Positions 15,500-23,905 are shown, numbered from the stretch's first letter. The stretch: 64,000 nucleotides of DNA from CAG-390 sp045531455 (GCA_045531455.1 JAZSEA010000120.1:1-64000), one strand, 5' to 3'. Notes: generated by a model from the sequence alone, not told the origin. Made by a program: numbers and translations.

Positions 15500-16972
15500 T
15501 TACCGACCTCTGATGGCTTGGTCTCTTTCCTCTTTTGTAAGCCAGGCGTTTTCGGGAAGAGTAAGCTCGAGGAGAGGGATGGGTGTGATCTCGCCGCTTT
15601 CAAGGTTGATATAACATTTACCGCCGTTGATTGATGGGATAAGCTCGTAGTTGTTATTCGGGTCGGCTTGCTTGAGGAGAAGATAAGCATATTTATCTGT
15701 GCTTCCGATAAAGGTTGCGGTTGCGTTGTCTATTTCAATGACCACAGCCATATTGCCCCCGTCGTGGTCGCACCGCCAGATCTGCGCCTTTCCGCTATAG
15801 AGTACTTTATTCAAGTCAAACATTTCATCGAGCAATTTGTTGAGTTCTGCTCTGTCCATATCCTTGTGTTGATTTTTATATTCTTTTCTTGCAGCCGAAA
15901 CAGCTTCATATTCCTCGTCGGACGTACATGCGTTAAAATACAAGCCGTTTGCAGTAACTGTAACGTCCTTCATAGCATTAAATTTGAATTCCTCGATATT
16001 GACGTCCGTGGTCTGATTTGTCTTGAGATCGTAGACTCTGAATCCGTTTTCGAGATAACCGAATGCAAGCGTGCCGATCTTGTCCGTTGGGAAATATTCC
16101 ATTCCGTCGCTTTTTTGCAGATTCGAGCCGTCGAGATCGCAGGTGTAATACTCCTCATCGACATAGAGTATATAGCGTTTGTTTGTCATACGTGCCGCAT
16201 ACGCCCCGGCGGGGATCTCGAATAATTCCGTTACCTTATTGTTGTCAAGATCGTATTCGTAAAGGAAGCTTCTGGTCGCGGGTTCGTAGTCTGAAAGCGG
16301 CTTTCTTCCATTCGGTTTGAATCCGGTTGCGGAATAATCCATAATATGCTTTACAATATATAATTTACCGTCGAAGACCGAAATGCTGTATTCGTGATTA
16401 GTAAAAGTACCGTTTTCAAAACTATCTGCATAAAGCTCAATCGTCTTGCCGGTTTTTATATTGTATCCGTGAATCTGCCTTAGGGTTCCGTATACGGGAT
16501 CGTTGGAAGGGCGATGCTCTATGATCAACCAATCATCCGCGATCAGACGGAAATTCAAGCTCAAACCCGCGATCTCCATCAAAGGGCAGTTGGAGCCGGG
16601 ACCGTGAGTACATACCGGGTCAAGGCAAGGACTCGATATCACACCCGTTTCCGCGTTCATCCTGACGATGCGTCTACAGAGACCGTGTCCGGCTTCGGTT
16701 CTTTTGTTACCGTTTTGGTCATAAGTAACGTTGCCGGTGTAGTATTCTTGAGTTTCAACAAAGTACCAGGAGCCTTCGTGGATATAACCGAGATCGGTAT
16801 AAAACCTGCCCTGAATATAGAGCCTTCCGTCCGTGAAGTATTCACCTTCAAGATCGACATCTACCGCAGACGTGGTATCGGGCTTTTCGAGGTCGACGTA
16901 AACCGAACTGCAGGAGCAGAGAAAAATCGTCAGCGCGAAAGAAAGGCATAAAAGCTGTAATGATCTTTTCAT
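15500..16972 (-). CDS. Lipoprotein with beta-propeller-like repeats and a CxDPxCxH motif
   Basis: 490 residues from the ATG at 16972 (AGGAGG upstream; an extension to 16993 would swallow that site). Lipobox FLCSC gives lipidation on Cys21. The body has repeated strands of the form LYIVKH, YILYVDEEYYTCDLDG, QIWRCDHDGGN, with displayed-value wording typical of six- or seven-bladed propellers (DUF5050-like). Residues ~115-130 carry CLDPVCTHGPGSNCP, a Cys/His cluster that I recall from many Clostridia lipoproteins of unknown function; it could bind a metal. Single gene with its own promoter. Downstream the convergent EEP lipoprotein is separated by a bidirectional hairpin. Function unknown. Confidence 0.7.
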   Translation of the reverse strand: MKRSLQLLCLSFALTIFLCSCSSVYVDLEKPDTTSAVDVDLEGEYFTDGRLYIQGRFYTDLGYIHEGSWYFVETQEYYTGNVTYDQNGNKRTEAGHGLCRRIVRMNAETGVISSPCLDPVCTHGPGSNCPLMEIAGLSLNFRLIADDWLIIEHRPSNDPVYGTLRQIHGYNIKTGKTIELYADSFENGTFTNHEYSISVFDGKLYIVKHIMDYSATGFKPNGRKPLSDYEPATRSFLYEYDLDNNKVTELFEIPAGAYAARMTNKRYILYVDEEYYTCDLDGSNLQKSDGMEYFPTDKIGTLAFGYLENGFRVYDLKTNQTTDVNIEEFKFNAMKDVTVTANGLYFNACTSDEEYEAVSAARKEYKNQHKDMDRAELNKLLDEMFDLNKVLYSGKAQIWRCDHDGGNMAVVIEIDNATATFIGSTDKYAYLLLKQADPNNNYELIPSINGGKCYINLESGEITPIPLLELTLPENAWLTKEERDQAIRGR

Positions 16973-16997
16973 ATTGGTACCTCCTTTTGACAATTAT

Positions 16998-17026
16998 ATT
17001 ATATCATGGCTATCTTTGCTTGTCAA
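16998..17026 (-). promoter_or_regulatory. Promoter of the CxDPxCxH lipoprotein
   Basis: Minus strand: -35 TTGACA (17026-17021), 17 bp, -10 TATAAT (17003-16998): full consensus. Confidence 0.8.
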
Positions 17027-17102
17027 GTGGATTTTGCCCTGTTGCACGAATTGGTTGTAATCTATATCGATAATATTGTACGAATTGACGAAAAATGAAA
17101 AG

Positions 17103-17116
17103 GTTGCGCGCGCAAC
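17103..17116. promoter_or_regulatory. Perfect palindrome GTTGCGCGCGCAAC next to the sulfatase promoter
   Basis: A 14 bp perfect palindrome ending 2 bp before the -35 box of the sulfatase. A related half site TGCGCAA sits inside the -35/-10 spacer (17128-17134). The arrangement resembles a LacI- or GntR-type operator for carbohydrate control; the regulator is not in the window. Confidence 0.5.
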
Positions 17117-17118
17117 TA

Positions 17119-17147
17119 TTGACTGTATGCGCAATATGTGATATAAT
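17119..17147 (+). promoter_or_regulatory. Promoter of the sulfatase
   Basis: -35 TTGACT (17119-17124), 17 bp, -10 TATAAT (17142-17147). Confidence 0.8.
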
Positions 17148-17182
17148 ATTGGCGTAAAATAATGAACATTTTGGAGGATAAT

Positions 17183-18604
17183 ATGAGCAATGAAAGAAGA
17201 CAGCCGAACGTGCTGTTTATTATGGCTGACCAGTTCCGCGGAGACTGGATGAGCTGTGTCGGCGGTCCCGCAAGGACACCGAATCTTGACGCGATTGCAA
17301 GCGAGGGCGTGGTCTTCACGCAGTGCTCGACCTGCGCGCCCCTCTGCGTTCCCGCGAGAATAGGTCTTTTCTCGGGCAAGTATGCGCACACAACGGGTGC
17401 TTGGGATAATCAGAAATTCATCCTCTCGCCTGACGCGGATATCTGGTCGAAGCAGCTGCGTGATCTCGGATACGCGACCTCTCTTTTCGGAAAGACGCAT
17501 ATCCACGGCGGAAGCGGCGACTTTATCGCGCGCGAGCCAATGGTCGAGGCTTACGGCTTTGATGTTGTCAACGAGATCACGGGTCCGCACGCCGCCTGCA
17601 AATCGCGTACTTATATGACCGAACGCTGGGCGGAAAAGGGTCTGCTTGATGCCTTCGCAAAGGATATCAAGAGACGCGGAAAGACTCCCTTTGCCGAGCC
17701 CTCGCCTCTGCCTCTTGAGGAATATTATGATGTTTACGTCGGTAACTGCGGCGTTGATTATCTGAAGAATTATGACGGCGACAAGCCCTGGTTCTGTCAC
17801 GTCAGCTTCGGCGGACCTCACGAGCCCTGGGATTGCCCCGAGCCCTACGCAAGTATGTATAAGAAAGAAGATATGCCCGCGCCCCGTCCCGCAATGCAGA
17901 ACGCAAATCCCGAGCGTCCGAGGGGCGAGACCGACTTCCGTATGCACAAGCCGCAGATCCATTGTACGCCCGATAAGGCACCCGAGATCCGCGCCGACTA
18001 CAGCGGAAACTGCACTTTGATCGACGAAATGATCGGAAGGATCGTGGACGTTATCAAATCCCGCGGCGAATGGGAGAACACGGTCGTGCTCTTTACCTCT
18101 GATCACGGCGAGATGAACGGTGACCAGGAGTTCGTAAACAAGCGTACCTTCCTTGACGGTGCGCTCAATATTCCGCTCGTCATCCGCACTCCCGAGACGA
18201 TCGGAAAGGGCGGTATTCAGACCGATGCGCTCGTCAGCCTCATCGACGTCGGACCTACTCTCATCGAGCTTTGCGGCGGATCGATCGATTATCCTCAATG
18301 CGGAAGGTCGCTCTGCGGAGTGCTTGACGGAAGCTGCGAGAAGCCGCGCGATTATGTCCTCAGCGAGCTTTCGGGCGAGATCATGTATATGGACGAGGAG
18401 TGGAAGGCACTTGTCAACACCCACGGCGAGATCTATATGCTCTTTGACCGCAAGAATGACCCCGAGGAGCAGTTCAACCTCGCGGCATCCGACGCTGCAC
18501 GCGAGACCGAAAATATGCTCCGCGCCAAGATAATGAAGGCACTCGCCGAAAACGTCATCATCCCCTCAACGCAGGTGCAGACAGCGAAGGCGATTACGAG
18601 GTAA
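17183..18604 (+). CDS. Sulfatase family hydrolase (Cys-type, cytoplasmic)
   Basis: 473 residues from the ATG at 17183, which has GGAGG upstream. Sulfatase landmarks: LFIMADQFRGDW (metal-binding Asp), CAPLCVPARIGLFSGK in which CVPAR is the C-x-P-S/A-R site where Cys becomes formylglycine, FGKTHIHG, HVSFGGPHEPWD, and FTSDHGEMNGD with the Asp/His metal ligands. No signal peptide, so the substrate must enter the cell. Maturation needs an anaerobic sulfatase-maturating radical SAM enzyme, which is not in the window. Family members remove sulfate from sugars or hydrolyse phosphonate monoesters; the exact substrate is open. It is a single gene behind a palindromic operator, and element B begins directly after its stop. 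Confidence 0.88.
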   Translation: MSNERRQPNVLFIMADQFRGDWMSCVGGPARTPNLDAIASEGVVFTQCSTCAPLCVPARIGLFSGKYAHTTGAWDNQKFILSPDADIWSKQLRDLGYATSLFGKTHIHGGSGDFIAREPMVEAYGFDVVNEITGPHAACKSRTYMTERWAEKGLLDAFAKDIKRRGKTPFAEPSPLPLEEYYDVYVGNCGVDYLKNYDGDKPWFCHVSFGGPHEPWDCPEPYASMYKKEDMPAPRPAMQNANPERPRGETDFRMHKPQIHCTPDKAPEIRADYSGNCTLIDEMIGRIVDVIKSRGEWENTVVLFTSDHGEMNGDQEFVNKRTFLDGALNIPLVIRTPETIGKGGIQTDALVSLIDVGPTLIELCGGSIDYPQCGRSLCGVLDGSCEKPRDYVLSELSGEIMYMDEEWKALVNTHGEIYMLFDRKNDPEEQFNLAASDAARETENMLRAKIMKALAENVIIPSTQVQTAKAITR

Positions 18605-18607
18605 TAA

Positions 18608-18850
18608 GCGGACAGTGGACAGTGGATAGTGGACAGAAAGATGCGGATGATAATTTTATTTATTTTTTCTATTCATTATTAAAGAAATAATTCAATTATA
18701 TAAAACTCTCGGATATCTTGAATTGCTTCAGAATATCCGAGAGTTTTTTGTTTATTATATTTTAATACAATACTAAAACTCTATGTATTGTACAAAATTA
18801 TTGTAGTAATCCGCATCTTTCTGTCCACTGTCCACTCTTCACTGTTCACT
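18608..18850. repeat. MITE-like element with CAGTGGACAG termini and central stem-loop (element B)
   Basis: About 243 bp filling the gap between the sulfatase stop and the ECF S-component. Terminal inverted repeats of roughly 39 bp built from GGACAGTGGACAG-like units and ending inward with AGAAAGATGCGGAT, shared with element A. Central stem-loop with CTCTCGGATAT/ATATCCGAGAG arms around 18708-18747 followed by a T run. It overlaps the 3' end of the S-component gene by a few bases. Confidence 0.7.
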
Positions 18851-19409
18851 CGAGTCTCCTTCCGCTCTTTTTGAGCAATCTTTTCAGCAGCTCGGAGAGG
18901 GGAAGGATGAGCATCCCCGCGAAGATATTTGATATCCCGTGGATGACGTCAAAATAGAAGCCGGAGGCGATCCAGGCGAGCGTTTGCTCGAAGTTGAAGC
19001 CGTAAATGAGTGCCTGTCCGGGGGCGTAAATGATACCGAAGGTAAAGCCGTGGATCGAGCAGACTATGGGATAAACGATCGCCGCAGCTCCTCGCGGCAT
19101 TTTCTTCGGCAGGAGCATCGTCAAGCCCCAAAGTACTGTCCAGACGTAGATATACGGCACCCACCAAGGAGCGAAACCCGCGTAAATGCCTTGGATAACA
19201 ACGTAGAGATAGATCGGAATCAGTGCCTTGAAGCGGAAGACCACGGTGCAGAGCATTGTAAGCATCCCGAGCAGGTGGATGTTCGGTGCCGCCTCCATTA
19301 TGATCTTCGAGCAGAACATCAGTGCAGCGAACATGGCGAAGAGCACCATCTCGAAAATGTGGTTCGACGTTCGCTTGATGCCGCGGTTATTTTGCGTAGG
19401 TGAACTCAT
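18846..19409 (-). CDS. ECF transporter S component, probable corrinoid (cobalamin) uptake
   Basis: 187 residues with about six membrane helices (FEMVLFAMFAALMFCSKII; HLLGMLTMLCTVVF; ALIPIYLYVVIQGIY; PYIYVWTVLWGL; AIVYPIVCSIHGFTFG; FDVIHGISNIFAGMLILPL), the size and pattern of an ECF substrate-binding S unit. Small-residue patches such as AMFAAL in helix 1 fit docking to EcfT. It overlaps the DUF4430 lipoprotein gene by 23 bp and both lie behind a cobalamin riboswitch, so a vitamin B12 or corrinoid substrate (CbrT-like role) is the best inference. EcfA and EcfT are not here and are presumably shared with other S units. Substrate assignment rests on context. Confidence 0.75.
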   Translation of the reverse strand: MSSPTQNNRGIKRTSNHIFEMVLFAMFAALMFCSKIIMEAAPNIHLLGMLTMLCTVVFRFKALIPIYLYVVIQGIYAGFAPWWVPYIYVWTVLWGLTMLLPKKMPRGAAAIVYPIVCSIHGFTFGIIYAPGQALIYGFNFEQTLAWIASGFYFDVIHGISNIFAGMLILPLSELLKRLLKKSGRRLE

Positions 19410-19869
19410 AGGCTTCGCCGTCCGCGATCTCGGTCATATCCGCGCCCGTCATCATATATTCGCCGTTTTTGGTGAAATTCCAGTAACGCTTGTCAAGATC
19501 GTAGTCGGCGCGGATGCCGTTGACGTACTTGATGTAGAGTCCGTAATCTCCCATATCGCCCGCGATAAGTCCGTGCTCGATGAGAGCCTCGCCGAGGGTC
19601 TTTGCATCTGTCTTGACGGTGAATGTTACAGATTTGTCTTCAACTATGACCTTGACGGTTACGGTCTTTGCACCCTCGCCGAAGGTGGTGTCCTCAAGGT
19701 AGGTCGCATTTGCCCAAAGACCTTCGGGAGCGATCGCGCCGCCGTCGGTTGCGGCATTCGAGCCGTCGGTATCGGGAGTCTCTGCGGGCTCGTTTGTACA
19801 AGCAAAGAGGCAGAGAGAGAGGAGAAGCGCAAGGATAAGCGCGAGTGTTGATTTGATCGTGTTTTTCAT
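19387..19869 (-). CDS. DUF4430 lipoprotein, candidate surface corrinoid-binding protein
   Basis: 160 residues from the ATG at 19869 (AAAGGAAAC upstream; the open frame reaches 19971 without a ribosome site). Lipobox LFAC gives lipidation on Cys24. After a short acidic/Thr linker, residues ~50-160 form a DUF4430 domain: VIVEDKSVTFTV, TLGEALIEHGLIAGD, YGLYIKYVNGI, YWNFTKNGEYMMTGAD, ending EAYEFTYAK. DUF4430 is related to the C-terminal domain of eukaryotic transcobalamin/intrinsic factor. It is the first gene after a cobalamin riboswitch and its stop lies inside the ECF S-component gene. I infer it captures corrinoid outside the membrane and hands it to that transporter. Confidence 0.8.
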   Translation of the reverse strand: MKNTIKSTLALILALLLSLCLFACTNEPAETPDTDGSNAATDGGAIAPEGLWANATYLEDTTFGEGAKTVTVKVIVEDKSVTFTVKTDAKTLGEALIEHGLIAGDMGDYGLYIKYVNGIRADYDLDKRYWNFTKNGEYMMTGADMTEIADGEAYEFTYAK

Positions 19870-19894
19870 TTTTGTTTCCTTTCTTTTTTCAGCC

Positions 19895-20067
19895 ATTGCA
19901 AAACCGTTTTTTAAATGAGATCCGTTTTTTCGGCGGGTTCGCCGACGAAAAAACACCGCCCAGACGAGCAAAGCGAGTCCGCGCGCCGAGGGGAGTGAAC
20001 CAAAATCAAAGATTTTGATTCACGGCGATAAGCGCGCGATCTCAATTGTAAAACGAAGTTTTGCAAT
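19895..20067. repeat. Nested palindromic element in the leader between riboswitch and DUF4430 gene
   Basis: About 173 bp bounded by ATTGCAAAAC and GTTTTGCAAT. Inner hairpins: GTTTTTTCGGCGG/CGCCGACGAAAAAAC (19923-19953) and CAAAATC/GATTTTG (20001-20018), plus GCGCGC arms. It lies downstream of the riboswitch terminator and upstream of the start codon, so it would be transcribed as leader RNA. It looks like an inserted repeat and may affect expression. Confidence 0.5.
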
Positions 20068-20082
20068 TGGATACTTCAAAAG

Positions 20083-20115
20083 GATAAAGCAAAAAGCACT
20101 CTCCATTGAGAGTGC
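20083..20115 (-). terminator. Riboswitch expression-platform terminator
   Basis: On the minus strand GCACTCTC-AATG-GAGAGTGC followed by TTTTTGCTTT. It lies between the cobalamin aptamer and the DUF4430 gene, the arrangement expected for ligand-induced premature termination. Confidence 0.75.
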
Positions 20116-20184
20116 GCGACAATATAGAGATACCCTGCCCGTATCCCCGTCCGCCGACACTCTTCAAATTGCCCAAGAGTTTTT

Positions 20185-20310
20185 TCGCGTGTCACGGTCC
20201 GATAAGCATTCCGACTTGAGAAGCAAGGCTTCAGTTACGGTAATGGCTGTTGCCGCGGACTTGCACCGCGATTTCCTTATCCCCGAATGGAACCATCCGA
20301 CAACCGAGCA
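20185..20310 (-). ncRNA. Cobalamin riboswitch
   Basis: Minus-strand core: GGTTCC, then AAGGAA, GCGGTGCAAGTCCGC, GGCAACAGCC, ACCGTAACTGAAGCC, and a B12-box-like AAGTCGGAATGC. These are, in order, the conserved segments of the adenosylcobalamin/cobalamin aptamer. The B12 box is somewhat divergent. A promoter lies upstream (20353-20381), and a terminator downstream, before a DUF4430 lipoprotein and ECF S-component. Confidence 0.85.
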
Positions 20311-20352
20311 TAGAGCCCGAGATGAACCGTGTTTATTCTTTTGTTTGAGGAT

Positions 20353-20381
20353 ATTATAGCATAATATGATAGAAAAATCAA
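20353..20381 (-). promoter_or_regulatory. Promoter of the cobalamin-riboswitch operon
   Basis: Minus strand: -35 TTGATT (20381-20376), 17 bp, -10 TATAAT (20358-20353). Confidence 0.75.
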
Positions 20382-20421
20382 TAAATAATCTAAAAAAACT
20401 CAAAAAAATACGAAAAAGGTA

Positions 20422-20450
20422 TTGCATTTTTGATTTGTTTGTGGTATAAT
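20422..20450 (+). promoter_or_regulatory. Promoter of tRNA-Ser
   Basis: -35 TTGCAT (20422-20427), 17 bp, -10 TATAAT (20445-20450), about 25 bp before the mature tRNA 5' end. Confidence 0.7.
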
Positions 20451-20474
20451 ATATTAGTCAGCGCGAGCTGCCAT

Positions 20475-20566
20475 GGAGAGATGGCTGAGCTGGTCTAAGG
20501 CGCACGACTGGAAATCGTGTTTGGGCTAATACCCCAACGAGGGTTCGAATCCCTCTCTCTCCGCCA
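20475..20566 (+). tRNA. tRNA-Ser(GGA)
   Basis: GGAGAGA/TCTCTCC acceptor stem, anticodon loop CTGGAAA with anticodon GGA, a long class II variable arm (TTGGGCTAATACCCCAA), GGTTCGAATCC T-loop and encoded CCA at 20564-20566. Confidence 0.97.
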
Positions 20567-20567
20567 T

Positions 20568-20610
20568 AAAGAAACGGTCGTAACCATTCGGTTACGACCG
20601 TTTCTTTATG
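20568..20610 (+). terminator. Terminator of tRNA-Ser
   Basis: Long perfect hairpin AAAGAAACGGTCGTAAC-CATTCG-GTTACGACCGTTTCTTT directly after the CCA end. Confidence 0.85.
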
Positions 20611-20798
20611 CCGTCGAGCTCGGGATTATTCGAACCCTCATCGTGTTGCGTAGTATCAATAATAAACAGAAGCACAGACTTACCCGCAACACGATAATGT
20701 TCGCGCTACCGCCCAATGATATTATCGTACAGTTCAGAATCCCGATTATTATCCAACGCTTCGCCTTGATTCCATACGTGATTGAGAGGCTTCGCCTC

Positions 20799-22424
20799 TC
20801 ATTTCCCCGTCGCGGGTCTTACCCAAGGGCAGGTCTTTTCGTTTACGTAATAGATCTCGTCAAGCTCTTTCATTGCATTTTGACAAAGCTCGGAGCGGAT
20901 CGCAAATCCGTCGTTTCGCACGATCTCGGAGTCGATCAGCGCGCGGAGATAGAAGAGTCTGAAATTGCGCGATGAGGTGATATTTTCGGGCAGGATCGAG
21001 TTGTATTTCTCGAAGATCGCACGGATATGCTCGACCTCGCTTGTGTCGTTAATCGTGACCTTGATATAGTCGCCGGGGCGCGAGCGTTTACGTGCGAGCG
21101 AGGTCTCGGTGAGTCTGAGGGCTTCGTAAAGCTCGTCCGAATCGCTACAGAATTCAAATTTCACGTAATCGCGGAGCGCATCGAAGGTCGATTCGTGTTC
21201 GCCCGAGTAGAGCGAGAGCTCGATATATTTGTTTGCGTCCTCGAAAATGCCCTCGGAGTAGGGAAAAGCTCCGCTGTAGATATTCTTGCCCGTCGAGTTG
21301 TTGCGCTCGAGGAAGGCGGCAAGATGAGAGCCACCGTAACCGCCCCAGGGAGAGCAGGTCCACATACTGATCTCGGGGAATTCGATGAATCCGAAATCCT
21401 TCGGCATACCCTTTTGCTTCAATACCTCGGGAAGCTCGCCGTTTGCGAAGAAGGAGAGGACGTAGGGGATACCGTCAAAAACTTTGTCGCCGAGCCTTTC
21501 GGTGAATCCCTCCCATTCGCCGCTCGTGAAGCGGTCGAAATACCACGCCGAAACGATGATCTTCGTGTTCGGCATCATTTCATTTATAAGCGATTTGAAA
21601 TGCGGAAGCAGCTTCAGAAAACCATTCGCGCCCCAAGGAGCGCAGTCCTTGCAGGTGCAACCGCCCTGATCGTAGGGCCAATAGACGACGTAATCGATCT
21701 TTAGGTCGGAAAAATACCCGAGCATCTCGCGGCGCGCGCGAAGGATCTCGGCGATACCGCCCTCCTTTGAAGGACAGATCTCGACGTGATAATGCGAGTC
21801 GGGCTCTGCGTGATATCCGTTCTGTACCTGCCATTCGGCGCGCAGATCGACGGGCGAGCTGGCAAATCCCTCGTTCGAGATCATCGTAAGCGAGCCGCCG
21901 ATACCAAGCTTGTTGGCATATGCGAGGATGTCGTGCAGACGGGAAACGAGTGCCTGTGCGCCCGTGTCCGACATTGAATCGAAATGATGCATATCAAACC
22001 AGACGAGCAGGCTGTTGCATCCGCGAAGGGCGAGGTCCTCGACGACCTCATAGACCTTCCCGATCGGCGCGGAGTGATAGAAATTTTCGAAATGCGTGGC
22101 AAAATACATGCCGCGCAGCTTTTTCTTTGGGGTGAAATCAAGTTTGCCGACGTAGGGCTCAAATCCGCCCTTGCCGTCAAAGCTCGAGAGACGGAGGAAT
22201 CTTCCGAAGGCCGCGAAAAGCGCGAGGCCGTCAGCCGCACGGAGTGTTGCGGAATGATTATCCGACTCTATGATATACCGCTCGTCGGTCAAATCATCGT
22301 CAACCGAAAGCGAGACCTCGTAGCCCTCGCCGAGGGCGATCTTTCGCATAGAGAGCAGACGGATTGCGGCTTTTTCAAGGATGGAAAAGCCGTCATCGTT
22401 CATTGAAATATTGATCAGTTTCAT
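20799..22424 (-). CDS. Glycoside hydrolase-like TIM-barrel protein (GH20/GH67/DUF4838 style)
   Basis: 541 residues, cytoplasmic. Residues ~40-80 (ERYIIESDNHSATLRAADG, LFAAFGRFLRL) match the small alpha/beta domain that precedes the barrel in GH20 and GH67 enzymes. The barrel begins near LRGMYFATHF and includes LVWFDMHHFD, YVVYWPYDQGGCTCKDC, VSAWYFD and WGGYGG. The CTCKDC pair of CxxC-spaced cysteines is shared with DUF4838-type proteins, which carry a C-E/K-C motif at the same place. I cannot point to the catalytic acids with confidence. The start overlaps the stop of the NAD(P)HX repair gene by 4 bp (ATGA), so they are co-transcribed. A hairpin (20784-20800) covers its stop. Substrate unknown. 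Confidence 0.55.
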   Translation of the reverse strand: MKLINISMNDDGFSILEKAAIRLLSMRKIALGEGYEVSLSVDDDLTDERYIIESDNHSATLRAADGLALFAAFGRFLRLSSFDGKGGFEPYVGKLDFTPKKKLRGMYFATHFENFYHSAPIGKVYEVVEDLALRGCNSLLVWFDMHHFDSMSDTGAQALVSRLHDILAYANKLGIGGSLTMISNEGFASSPVDLRAEWQVQNGYHAEPDSHYHVEICPSKEGGIAEILRARREMLGYFSDLKIDYVVYWPYDQGGCTCKDCAPWGANGFLKLLPHFKSLINEMMPNTKIIVSAWYFDRFTSGEWEGFTERLGDKVFDGIPYVLSFFANGELPEVLKQKGMPKDFGFIEFPEISMWTCSPWGGYGGSHLAAFLERNNSTGKNIYSGAFPYSEGIFEDANKYIELSLYSGEHESTFDALRDYVKFEFCSDSDELYEALRLTETSLARKRSRPGDYIKVTINDTSEVEHIRAIFEKYNSILPENITSSRNFRLFYLRALIDSEIVRNDGFAIRSELCQNAMKELDEIYYVNEKTCPWVRPATGK

Positions 22425-23905
22425 TTTTTCAGTATCCTTCCGATCGCTTCGGGGATTGCCGCGACCGTATCGGAGGCGATCATGCTGATTTGATTGGTCT
22501 TAGACTCCGCGATCTCGCCCGCCAAGCCGTTGATATACGCGGCAAGGGCGGTGGCTTCGAGAGCTGAGGGGATATATGCGCTTGTTGCCGCGATGATGCC
22601 CGAAAGGACGTCGCCACTACCCGCAGTAGCCATTCCGGGACAGCCTTTTTCGATGATATAAACCTCCTCGCCGTCGGTGACGATCGTTGAGGGGCCCTTG
22701 AGAAGCAGAATGCATCCGTTTGTCTTTGCAAAATTCCGTGCGTGGTCGATAGGTGCGGAGAGTATTTCGTCGATCGTAAGACCCGAAAGACGCGCGAACT
22801 CCATATTGTGAGGCGTGAGAATGAGACGGCATTTGGCATTTTTGATAGCATTAGTGCCGAGATGCGAAAGCGCGGTCAAGCCGTCGGCATCGACCGTCAT
22901 CGTTCCGTTGTAATTATCGAGAAGATAGGAAAGCGACTTTTCTACTTCCTCCGAAAGACCGATGCCCATACCGAAGGTGATCGATTTCACATGCGCCGAG
23001 AGGGCGGAAAGCTCGGATTCGTTGAAGAGGATGCCGCCGTCCTTGTCCGAGAGGGGATATACTGTCGCTTCGAGGATCTCGGGGATGATATAGGGCGATA
23101 TCGATCTCGGGACTGCGAGCATCGCAACGCCCGCGCCCGCGCGCATCGCGGCGTTTGCCATCGCGGCAAGGCGGATGGCTCCGCTGTATTTCTCGGAGCC
23201 GCCGATGAGGGCGACGTAGCCCCAGGTCGATTTGTTTGAGAAATTCTTCCGCTCGGGGAAGACGGACGCATCGGGCTCGTAGAGATAATAGGGCTTGTCG
23301 ATCGGATCGATGCCGATATCGAGGTTGATCCTTTCTTTGATCACGTCCTTAGCCTTGTTGAGAAAATGCCCGGGCTTGAAGGAGCCTATCGAGCAGGTGA
23401 GGTCGGAGTGCGTGATAGTCTCGCCCATACCCGTGTCGCCGTTCATACCGCTGTTGATGTCGACCGAGACCTTGTAGGCTTTTGTATTATTGTATTTTTC
23501 GATGACTTCCTTTGCAAGACCGCGTACTTCGCCCGAAAATCCCGTGCCGAAGATGCAATCTACGAGGGTGGAGAAGGGCGAAAGATCGGTGTCGTTATTG
23601 CAGATTTCATATGGAATGTTTTCCTCGGCGCACTTGCCGAAATAATATTTTCCGTCAGCGGAAAAACGCTCGCCGAGGAGAATGAGAGTGCAGTCGATTC
23701 CGCGCTTTTTAAGCTCGAGCGCGATCACGTAGCCGTCTCCCGCGTTGTTGCCGTAGCCGCAGACGATGCCGACGGGAGCGCGCCATTCAACCGAGTCGGC
23801 GACCGCCTTGCCCGCGCGGTACATCAGCTCAAGGCTCGGCACCTTCGTAGCGATCGTGTGCGCATCGCTTTGACGCATATTTTCAACAGAGAGGATCTCT
23901 TTCAT
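22421..23905 (-). CDS. nnr: Bifunctional NAD(P)H-hydrate epimerase/dehydratase
   Basis: 494 residues, the usual length of the fused repair enzyme. Residues 1-205 are the YjeF N-terminal epimerase with GNNAGDGYVIA and the catalytic Asp in VDCIFGTGF. Residues ~215-490 are the ribokinase-like dehydratase with STWGYVALIGGSEKYSGA, VDADGL, LTPHNMEFARL and the AGSGDVLSG nucleotide/catalytic loop. It repairs NADHX and NADPHX, damaged hydrated forms of the cofactors, using ADP or ATP. It has a consensus promoter (23936-23964) and an AAGGAAGAA ribosome site, and heads a two-gene unit with the glycosidase-like gene. Confidence 0.95.
   Translation of the reverse strand: MKEILSVENMRQSDAHTIATKVPSLELMYRAGKAVADSVEWRAPVGIVCGYGNNAGDGYVIALELKKRGIDCTLILLGERFSADGKYYFGKCAEENIPYEICNNDTDLSPFSTLVDCIFGTGFSGEVRGLAKEVIEKYNNTKAYKVSVDINSGMNGDTGMGETITHSDLTCSIGSFKPGHFLNKAKDVIKERINLDIGIDPIDKPYYLYEPDASVFPERKNFSNKSTWGYVALIGGSEKYSGAIRLAAMANAAMRAGAGVAMLAVPRSISPYIIPEILEATVYPLSDKDGGILFNESELSALSAHVKSITFGMGIGLSEEVEKSLSYLLDNYNGTMTVDADGLTALSHLGTNAIKNAKCRLILTPHNMEFARLSGLTIDEILSAPIDHARNFAKTNGCILLLKGPSTIVTDGEEVYIIEKGCPGMATAGSGDVLSGIIAATSAYIPSALEATALAAYINGLAGEIAESKTNQISMIASDTVAAIPEAIGRILKK

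Noticed and set aside
20015..20359. 114-codon open frame upstream of tRNA-Ser.
   Set aside because: It lies antisense to the cobalamin riboswitch and its terminator and has no ribosome site.
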